Source: Clostridiaceae bacterium (GTDB lineage Bacteria; Bacillota; Clostridia; Lachnospirales; Lachnospiraceae). Taken from it: a stretch of 6,431 bases of DNA. The notes beneath the pieces are model-generated. The model was not told the DNA's origin. It was given only the letters and a program-made list of their open reading frames with translations, and did not search any database. The stretch spans positions 1 through 6,431 of the forward strand of contig CABIXM010000035.1 in NCBI GenBank assembly GCA_902362725.1. The letters run 5' to 3'. The position numbers were made by a program, and so were the translations under genes. The stretch's first letter is position 1; the number at the start of each line of letters is the position of its first letter. Positions 1 through 5,003 of the stretch are shown piece by piece.

Positions 1-1709
1 AGGGCAGATATTTCCGCATGGGGAAGAAAATCGGCGCGGCGAGCTTCCTTGAAATCCTTGCGCCGGAGCTTAACGACCGTATGCTTGCCGACATACTGGA
101 CTTGGAAACAGGGGTAATCGTCAATTTACATATCCGCAGTATCGACCAGTCGGAAGCAATCAAGACCATTAAGCGCAAAATCACAGACCTTGACAAGATG
201 AAGATTGAGGAACAGAAAAAAGCGGTTAGAAGCGGCTATGACATGGATATAATCCCGTCCGACCTTGCCACCTTTGGCAGCGAAGCAAAGAACTTGTTGC
301 AGGACTTACAGAGCCGCAACGAGCGAATGTTTCTCCTTACGTTCCTTGTGGTAAACATGGCAGACACGAAGCGGAAACTGGAAAATGATATTTTCGCTGC
401 GGCGGGTATCGCACAGAAATACAACTGCCGCCTGACACGCCTTGACTATCAGCAGGAAGCAGGGCTTTTATCCAGTGTGCCGATTGGGGAAAACCTTATC
501 CCGATACAACGGGGGCTTACCACATCAAGCACCGCTATTTTCATTCCCTTTATCACGCAGGAGCTTTTTCAGACGGGGCAAGCCCTGTACTATGGCTTGA
601 ACGCCCTTTCTAACAACATGATACTCTGCGACAGAAAGCAGCTCAAAAATCCCAACGGGCTTATATTGGGAACGCCGGGAAGCGGAAAATCTTTTGCGGC
701 AAAAAGGGAAATGACAAATGCTTTCCTCATTACCGACGACGACATTATCATCTGCGACCCGGAAGCCGAGTATTTTTCCCTTGTGCAGCGTCTTAATGGG
801 CAAGTGATACGTCTTTCCCCTACGGGCAGGGGCATTGACGGCAAGCCCCAGTATGTAAACCCTATGGACATAAACCTTAATTACAGCGAGGACGACAACC
901 CCCTTGCGCTGAAAAGTGATTTTATCCTTTCCCTTTGCGAGCTTGTTATCGGAGGCAAGGAGGGTTTGCAGCCTGTCGATAAGACCGTCATTGACAGGGC
1001 TGTAAGAAATGTGTACCGCCCGTTCCTTGCAGACCCCGACCCGGCAAAAATGCCTATCTTGGGCGACCTTTACGACGAGCTGTTAAGACAGCCGGAGCCG
1101 GAAGCTGCCCGTATCGCGGCGGCATTGGAGCTGTATGTTTCCGGCAGCCTTAACGTATTCAACCACAGAACCAACGTGGAACTTTCTAACCGCCTTGTCT
1201 GCTTTGATATAAAGCAGCTTGGAAAGCAGCTTAAAAAGTTAGGTATGCTCATTGTGCAAGACCAGACATGGAACAGGGTAACGATAAACCGGGCAGAGAA
1301 AAAGGCGACCCGCTACTATATGGACGAATTTCACTTGCTCTTAAAAGAGGAACAGACCGCCGCTTACAGCGTGGAGATTTGGAAGCGTTTCCGTAAATGG
1401 GGCGGTATCCCAACAGCCATTACGCAGAACGTCAAAGACCTTTTGGCAAGCCGCGAGGTGGAAAATATCTTTGAGAACAGCGATTTTGTCCTCATGCTCA
1501 ATCAAGCGCAGGGCGACCGTACTATCCTTGCAAAGCAGCTTAATATTTCCCCGCAGCAGATGAAGTATGTTACCCACACCGAAGCGGGCGAGGGGCTTAT
1601 CTTCTATGGAAATGTGGTGCTGCCTTTTGTAGACCGCTTCCCGAAAGATACCGAGCTTTACAGGGTAATGACGACGAAGCCGGAGGAAGTTTCCGAAAGC
1701 GGAAAGTGA
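1..1709 (+). CDS. VirB4-like conjugal transfer ATPase, CD1110 family (5' end outside window)
   Basis: This is the energy-supplying AAA+-like ATPase of a type IV secretion system, expected at the inner face of the membrane where it drives DNA transfer. The frame is open from base 3 through the left edge, so the ATG at 18 is internal. Numbering from that Met, the 563 residues hold a Walker A motif GTPGSGKS at 218-225, a Walker B motif YYMDE with D436/E437, and the downstream TQN motif at 469-471 typical of VirB4/TrbE. The N-terminal part matches the VirB4 pre-ATPase domain. Family members are close to 800 residues from memory, so roughly 230 are missing upstream. It ends at TGA 1707-1709, 10 nt before the CHAP gene, consistent with one operon. 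No frameshift or missing catalytic residue is seen. Family assignment is firm; the CD1110 label rests on recalled similarity and gene order. Confidence 0.95.
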   Translation, partial: GRYFRMGKKIGAASFLEILAPELNDRMLADILDLETGVIVNLHIRSIDQSEAIKTIKRKITDLDKMKIEEQKKAVRSGYDMDIIPSDLATFGSEAKNLLQDLQSRNERMFLLTFLVVNMADTKRKLENDIFAAAGIAQKYNCRLTRLDYQQEAGLLSSVPIGENLIPIQRGLTTSSTAIFIPFITQELFQTGQALYYGLNALSNNMILCDRKQLKNPNGLILGTPGSGKSFAAKREMTNAFLITDDDIIICDPEAEYFSLVQRLNGQVIRLSPTGRGIDGKPQYVNPMDINLNYSEDDNPLALKSDFILSLCELVIGGKEGLQPVDKTVIDRAVRNVYRPFLADPDPAKMPILGDLYDELLRQPEPEAARIAAALELYVSGSLNVFNHRTNVELSNRLVCFDIKQLGKQLKKLGMLIVQDQTWNRVTINRAEKKATRYYMDEFHLLLKEEQTAAYSVEIWKRFRKWGGIPTAITQNVKDLLASREVENIFENSDFVLMLNQAQGDRTILAKQLNISPQQMKYVTHTEAGEGLIFYGNVVLPFVDRFPKDTELYRVMTTKPEEVSESGK

Positions 1710-1713
1710 GGTG
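1708..1713 (+). promoter_or_regulatory. Ribosome binding site of the CHAP gene
   Basis: GAGGTG ends 6 nt before the ATG at 1720. A GTG at 1711 lies inside this site and would start the same frame three codons earlier, but it has only a weak purine stretch in front of it. The site therefore favours ATG 1720 as the start. It overlaps the stop codon of the VirB4 gene, which suggests translational coupling. Confidence 0.7.
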
Positions 1714-1719
1714 CAGACC

Positions 1720-3795
1720 ATGAAGCAATATAAATCCCGCGATAAAATCACACAGAAAATGACCCGCGACGGGCTTATTGAGGTAAACGAAACACAGCAG
1801 ACCGCCGAGCGTATCAGTAAACGGGAACAGGACGCGGATTTTCAAAAGTCCCCGGAGCAGCAAGCGGCGCAGGACGGGACGCAGCTTCAAGGTGTAGCGT
1901 CCCAAACTTCCCCGTTACCCCACGCACCGGGAGCTTCCCCCGCAAGGGACACCGCCACAGCAGAGCGCGTTATGGAGCATATCGAAGCAGCACAGACCCG
2001 CAGAGCCAGTAAAAAAGCGGTACATAAAGCACAGGAGGAAGTTACCGTACAAACAACATCTTCCCGCTTGCAGTTTACCGAGGAAGAACTTGCCGTCCCG
2101 GAACTGGAATGCTATATTGAGAAATCAAACAAAGCCGCTGACCGACTGGACGCAGCAAAGGCAGCTATCCCGAAGCAAAAGAAACTGGTTAAGGAGCGCA
2201 CCTTTGACGAAGCCGCAGGAAAGGCAAAGACCCGACTTCACTTTGAAGAACAGGAAAAACCGATACCCGGCGGCAAAAAAGGAAACCCGCTGTCCCGCCC
2301 CGCACAGGAAGCAGGGATTTTCGTCCACAACAAGATACATTCCGTTGAAAAGGACAATTCCGGCGTTGAGGGGGCGCATAAATCGGAGGAACTTGCCGAG
2401 CGCGGCGCGAAATACGGGGCGCGGAAGTTAAAACAGGGCTACCGCAGCCATAAGCTGAAACCTTACCGGGAAGCGGCAAAGGCAGAAAAGGCAGCATTTA
2501 AGGCAAACGTCAACTTCCAGTATCACAAAACCCTGCACGACAACCCGCAGCTTACTTCTAACCCGCTTTCCCGTTTCATGCAGAAACAGCAGATAAAACG
2601 CCAGTATGCAAAGGCGGCAAAGAAAGGAGGGGCAAAAGCCGCAGCGGAAGCCACAAGAAAGACGGCGAAGAAAACCGCCGAGGAAACGAGGAAAGCCGCC
2701 GCATTTGCGGCAAGACACCCGGCGGGCATTTTGATTGCAGTTGCCGCGCTGCTTCTCTTTATTATGATTTCCGCAGGGCTGTCCTCTTGCGGGGCTATGT
2801 TTTCGGGCTTGACAAACGGGGTGCTTGGCACTTCCTACACATCCGAGGACAGCGACCTTGTGGCAGTTGAAAACAACTATGCCGCATTGGAAAACGGGCT
2901 GCAAAGTGAGATTGACAATATCGAAAGCACCCACCCCGGCTATGATGAATACCGCTACGACCTTGACAGTATCGGGCATAACCCCCACGAACTTGCGTCT
3001 TACTTGACCGCCCTCTTGCAGAGCTACACCCCGCAGAGCGCACAGGCAGAGCTTGAACGTATCTTTTCCATGCAGTACACCTTGACGCTGACCGAGGAAG
3101 TGGAAATACGCTACCGCACCGAAACAAGCACCGACCCGGAAACCGGGGAAACCACCACCGAGGAAGTCCCTTATGAGTATCACATCTTAAATGTGAAACT
3201 GACAAACAAGCCGATTTCAGAGCTTGCGGAGGAACTTCTTACGCCACAGCAGCTTGAAATGTACCGGGTGTATTTGGAAACAAGCGGCAACAAACCGCTG
3301 ATTTTTGGCGGCGGTTCTCCCGACGGAAGCCCGTCCGAGGATTTAAGCGGTGTGGAGTTTGTAAACGGTACGCGCCCCGGAAATCAAGAGCTTATGGAGC
3401 TTGCAAAGCAGCAAGTCGGAAATGTGGGCGGCTACCCTTACTGGTCTTGGTACGGCTTTAACAGCCGCGTGGAATGGTGCGCCTGTTTTGTATCATGGTG
3501 CTACAATCAAGCCGGAAAAAGCGAACCGCGCTTTGCGGGCTGCGAATGGCAGGGTGTCCCTTGGTTTCAGTCAAGGGGACAATGGGGCGCACGCGGCTAT
3601 GAGAATATCGCACCGGGCGACGCTATCTTTTTCGATTGGGATTTAGACGGCGTTGCCGACCATGTGGGGCTTGTGCTTGGCAGGGACGGTAGCCGCGTCT
3701 ATACCGTTGAGGGCAATTCCGGCGACGCCTGCAAGATAAAGAGCTATGACCTTAACTATCAATGTATCAAAGGCTACGGGCTGATGAACTGGTAA
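1720..3795 (+). CDS. Membrane-anchored CHAP-domain cell-wall hydrolase, CD1108-type mobile element protein
   Basis: This is probably the VirB1-like peptidoglycan hydrolase of the conjugation machine, cutting the wall locally so the channel can pass. Numbering from ATG 1720 (691 residues): residues 1-335 are hydrophilic, rich in Lys, Ala and Glu, and presumably cytoplasmic; within them an 11-residue helical repeat (EATRK at 310, EETRK at 321) leads up to the membrane. A single hydrophobic helix spans about 336-353 and ends in the lipobox-like L354-S-S-C357. Residues 360-560 are an extracellular linker domain. The C-terminal CHAP domain, about 570-691, shows the presumed catalytic Cys587 (in WCACFVSWC), His648 (in DHVGLV) and Glu664 (in VEGNSG). 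CHAP enzymes are amidases or endopeptidases of peptidoglycan; which bond is cut here cannot be told. From memory, many relatives have NlpC/P60 instead of CHAP on the same scaffold. Domain calls are firm; the role in conjugation is inferred from context. Confidence 0.92.
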   Translation: MKQYKSRDKITQKMTRDGLIEVNETQQTAERISKREQDADFQKSPEQQAAQDGTQLQGVASQTSPLPHAPGASPARDTATAERVMEHIEAAQTRRASKKAVHKAQEEVTVQTTSSRLQFTEEELAVPELECYIEKSNKAADRLDAAKAAIPKQKKLVKERTFDEAAGKAKTRLHFEEQEKPIPGGKKGNPLSRPAQEAGIFVHNKIHSVEKDNSGVEGAHKSEELAERGAKYGARKLKQGYRSHKLKPYREAAKAEKAAFKANVNFQYHKTLHDNPQLTSNPLSRFMQKQQIKRQYAKAAKKGGAKAAAEATRKTAKKTAEETRKAAAFAARHPAGILIAVAALLLFIMISAGLSSCGAMFSGLTNGVLGTSYTSEDSDLVAVENNYAALENGLQSEIDNIESTHPGYDEYRYDLDSIGHNPHELASYLTALLQSYTPQSAQAELERIFSMQYTLTLTEEVEIRYRTETSTDPETGETTTEEVPYEYHILNVKLTNKPISELAEELLTPQQLEMYRVYLETSGNKPLIFGGGSPDGSPSEDLSGVEFVNGTRPGNQELMELAKQQVGNVGGYPYWSWYGFNSRVEWCACFVSWCYNQAGKSEPRFAGCEWQGVPWFQSRGQWGARGYENIAPGDAIFFDWDLDGVADHVGLVLGRDGSRVYTVEGNSGDACKIKSYDLNYQCIKGYGLMNW

Positions 3796-3810
3796 AGCAA
3801 CCCCAAAAAG

Positions 3811-3817
3811 AAAGGAG
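3811..3817 (+). promoter_or_regulatory. Ribosome binding site of the DUF4315 gene
   Basis: AAAGGAG ends 9 nt before ATG 3827. It lies in the 31-nt gap after the CHAP stop codon, the longest non-coding stretch of the window. An ATG at 3820 is too close to the site and opens a different frame. No terminator or promoter is visible in the gap. Confidence 0.75.
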
Positions 3818-3826
3818 AAATGACCT

Positions 3827-4084
3827 ATGGCAAACAATAAAATTGACCGTATCAATAAGGAAATCGCAAAGACCCGCGAGAAAATCACAGAGTATCAGAA
3901 CAAGTTAAAAGGACTGGAAGTGCAGAAAACCGAAGCGGAAAACCTTGAAATCGTGCAGCTTGTACGAGCTATGCGTCTGACCCCGCAGGAACTGAACGCT
4001 ATGCTGTCCGGCGGCGGTATTCCCGGCATGACTGCCGCACCCGCAGAAGAAAACGAACAGGAGGAAAATGCAGATGAAGAATAA
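3827..4084 (+). CDS. DUF4315 family small coiled-coil protein
   Basis: An 85-residue protein of unknown function, recognised as the DUF4315 family that sits between the CD1108 and CD1107 genes in Tn1549/CTn-type elements. Residues 4-42 form a charged amphipathic helix with coiled-coil character (IDRINKEIAKTREKITEYQ and onward). This is followed by a short conserved helix around LTPQELNAML at 51-60, a Gly-rich turn (SGGGIPGM) and a very acidic C-terminus of Glu, Asn and Asp. There is no signal peptide or membrane segment, so it should be cytoplasmic. The ATG at 3827 has a good ribosome binding site. Its last 11 nt overlap the start of the DUF4366 gene, so the two are probably translated together and may act together. 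The coiled coil suggests oligomerisation or binding to another component, which is inference only. Confidence 0.88.
   Translation: MANNKIDRINKEIAKTREKITEYQNKLKGLEVQKTEAENLEIVQLVRAMRLTPQELNAMLSGGGIPGMTAAPAEENEQEENADEE
4059..4064 (+). promoter_or_regulatory. Ribosome binding site deciding the DUF4366 start
   Basis: AGGAGG lies inside the end of the DUF4315 gene. It is only 3 nt from the in-frame ATG at 4068 but 9 nt from the ATG at 4074. The spacing favours 4074, which also gives a clean signal peptide beginning MKNKLKK. Confidence 0.75.
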
Positions 4085-4802
4085 ACTGAAAAAGACCATG
4101 ACTGCCCTTTGTGCCGCCCTTATCCTTATGGGCGGTTTTTCTGTCCCTGCCTATGCACAGGGCGCAGCCACAGAGCCGCCCGCCGGGGACGCGACCAACG
4201 ACAGTAATGTAGTTGTGGAGGAAAAAGAGGAAACGCCGCCCCTTACCCCAAAGGGAAACGCTACACTGGTTGACGATTACGGCGGCAATAAGCAACTTAT
4301 CACTGTTACCACCAAAGGCGGCAACTATTTCTATATCCTCATTGACCGCGCCGCCGAGGGCGAACAGACCGTACATTTCCTAAATCAAGTGGACGAAGCC
4401 GACCTTATGGCACTGACCGAAAACGGCGAAGCTGCCAAAAAGCCGGAAATCTGTAACTGTACGGAAAAATGCGAAGTCGGAAAGGTAAACACGTCCTGCC
4501 CGGTATGTGTTACCAGTATGACAGGCTGCACAGGCAAAGAACCTACCCCAACACCAACGGAGCAGCCGGAAGAACTGAAAGAAAAAGGCGGCAATCCCGG
4601 TGTGGTGCTTGCCTTAGTCCTCTTTGCCCTGCTTGGTGGCGGCGCAGCGTTCTACTACTTTAAGTTTCTAAAGCCGAAGCAGAATGTAAAGGGCGATACC
4701 GACCTTGAAGATTTTGAATTTGAGGACTACGACGAGGACGAGCCGGAAGCAGATACCGGGGAAACTCCCGAAGATGAAGAAACGGAGGAAGAAACCCTAT
4801 GA
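4074..4802 (+). CDS. DUF4366 family exported membrane protein, CD1107 family mobile element protein
   Basis: A conserved ICE protein of unknown biochemical role. Numbering from ATG 4074 (242 residues): a signal peptide at 1-28 with a basic start, a hydrophobic core and a likely signal peptidase site A-Y-A28 before Q29. Then a Pro/Thr/Glu-rich linker, the DUF4366 core (from about DDYGGNKQLITV to VHFLNQVDEADLMAL, roughly 65-115), and six cysteines at 127, 129, 133, 142, 145 and 152. A Pro/Thr-rich spacer follows, then a membrane helix at about 176-198 with basic residues after it, and a strongly acidic cytoplasmic tail. The layout implies the core and cysteines lie outside the cell and the tail inside. 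An alternative start at 4068 would add two residues. The stop overlaps the next start as ATGA. An accessory role in the transfer channel or mating contact is inferred from gene order alone. Confidence 0.9.
   Translation: MKNKLKKTMTALCAALILMGGFSVPAYAQGAATEPPAGDATNDSNVVVEEKEETPPLTPKGNATLVDDYGGNKQLITVTTKGGNYFYILIDRAAEGEQTVHFLNQVDEADLMALTENGEAAKKPEICNCTEKCEVGKVNTSCPVCVTSMTGCTGKEPTPTPTEQPEELKEKGGNPGVVLALVLFALLGGGAAFYYFKFLKPKQNVKGDTDLEDFEFEDYDEDEPEADTGETPEDEETEEETL
4113..4140 (+). terminator. Terminator-like hairpin inside the DUF4366 signal-peptide region
   Basis: CCGCCC at 4114-4119 pairs with GGGCGG at 4130-4135 as six G-C pairs, extended by one G-T wobble (4113 with 4136), around a 10-nt loop. 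Five T residues (4136-4140) follow the stem directly. This resembles a short intrinsic terminator, but it lies about 40 nt into an actively coding gene. It could be a translation-dependent attenuator, since ribosomes covering it would prevent folding. It could equally be a chance result of Ala/Gly codons in the signal peptide. Confidence 0.3.
4784..4788 (+). promoter_or_regulatory. Ribosome binding site of the 62-codon gene
   Basis: GGAGG ends 10 nt before ATG 4799, within the last codons of the DUF4366 gene. With the ATGA stop-start overlap it indicates coupled translation. Confidence 0.7.
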
Positions 4803-4987
4803 CCCTGTTTACCAACAATCCCTTTGAAAAGATGATGATACAGAAACCGAACGGGCGGCGTGATAATGCGCCGCCTGTTCCTTATCCCCCTGCTTGTGCT
4901 TCCTGCCCTTACAAGGGACAGTCCCCTTGTGTGGGGTACTGTCTGAAACAGGTACAGGAGAAAAAGAAAACCGAGCCGGAACGCTGA
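4799..4987 (+). CDS. Small four-cysteine protein of an ICE transfer operon
   Basis: A 62-residue protein of unknown function. Its N-terminus (MTLFTNNPFEKMMIQKP) is followed by a Pro-rich stretch, and then a cysteine motif C33-x2-C36-x7-C44-x3-C48. The C-terminus is a charged Lys/Glu segment. Four closely placed cysteines with CxxC spacing suggest a small metal-binding fold (zinc or iron-sulfur), which is inference. There is no signal peptide or membrane segment, so it should be cytoplasmic. Its start overlaps the DUF4366 stop as ATGA, with a GGAGG site at good distance, and topB follows after 16 nt, which supports it being a real coupled gene. Small proteins like this are recalled next to topB in related elements. 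The coding region also carries three RNA hairpins (see separate entries). Confidence 0.82.
   Translation: MTLFTNNPFEKMMIQKPNGRRDNAPPVPYPPACASCPYKGQSPCVGYCLKQVQEKKKTEPER
4849..4880 (+). other. 12-bp RNA hairpin in the 62-codon gene
   Basis: GAACGGGCGGCG (4849-4860) pairs with CGCCGCCTGTTC (4869-4880) around the 8-nt loop TGATAATG. All twelve pairs form, counting one G-U wobble (4853 with 4876). No T tract follows, so it is not a normal intrinsic terminator. It is the strongest inverted repeat noticed in the window and may be a structured element of the operon mRNA. Confidence 0.6.
4911..4930 (+). other. 7-bp RNA hairpin in the 62-codon gene
   Basis: ACAAGGG (4911-4917) pairs exactly with CCCTTGT (4924-4930) around a 6-nt loop. 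It begins 30 nt after the larger hairpin and overlaps the codons of the cysteine motif. Confidence 0.4.
4936..4955 (+). other. Third short hairpin in the 62-codon gene
   Basis: GTACTGT (4936-4942) pairs with ACAG-G-TAC (4948-4955) as seven pairs with one bulged G at 4952, around a 5-nt loop. It lies 5 nt after the previous hairpin and about 30 nt before the topB ribosome binding site. Confidence 0.3.
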
Positions 4988-4994
4988 AAGGAGG
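4987..4994 (+). promoter_or_regulatory. Ribosome binding site deciding the TTG start of topB
   Basis: AAAGGAGG is a near-perfect Shine-Dalgarno sequence that starts on the last base of the previous gene's stop codon. It lies 9 nt before TTG 5004. No ATG or GTG lies at a suitable distance in the topB frame. Confidence 0.85.
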
Positions 4995-5003
4995 AACTTA
5001 TAT

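Noticed and set aside
18..20. ATG at 18 as the start of the VirB4 gene
   Set aside because: The frame is open to the left edge and the protein would lack about 230 residues of the family; no ribosome binding site precedes it.
1711..1713. GTG at 1711 as the start of the CHAP gene
   Set aside because: It falls within the ribosome binding site that serves the ATG at 1720.
2641..2700. Ala/Lys/Glu-rich repeat in the CHAP gene as a DNA repeat or recombination site
   Set aside because: The repetition is at the protein level (an 11-residue helical pattern) and the codons differ, so no DNA repeat is supported.
2428..3183. 251-codon open frame on the minus strand opposite the CHAP gene
   Set aside because: The translation is Cys/Arg/Phe-rich low-complexity sequence with no recognisable domain. 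The plus-strand gene is clearly real, so this is a shadow.
4068..4070. ATG at 4068 as the start of the DUF4366 gene
   Set aside because: It is only 3 nt from AGGAGG; the in-frame ATG at 4074 has the normal 9-nt spacing.
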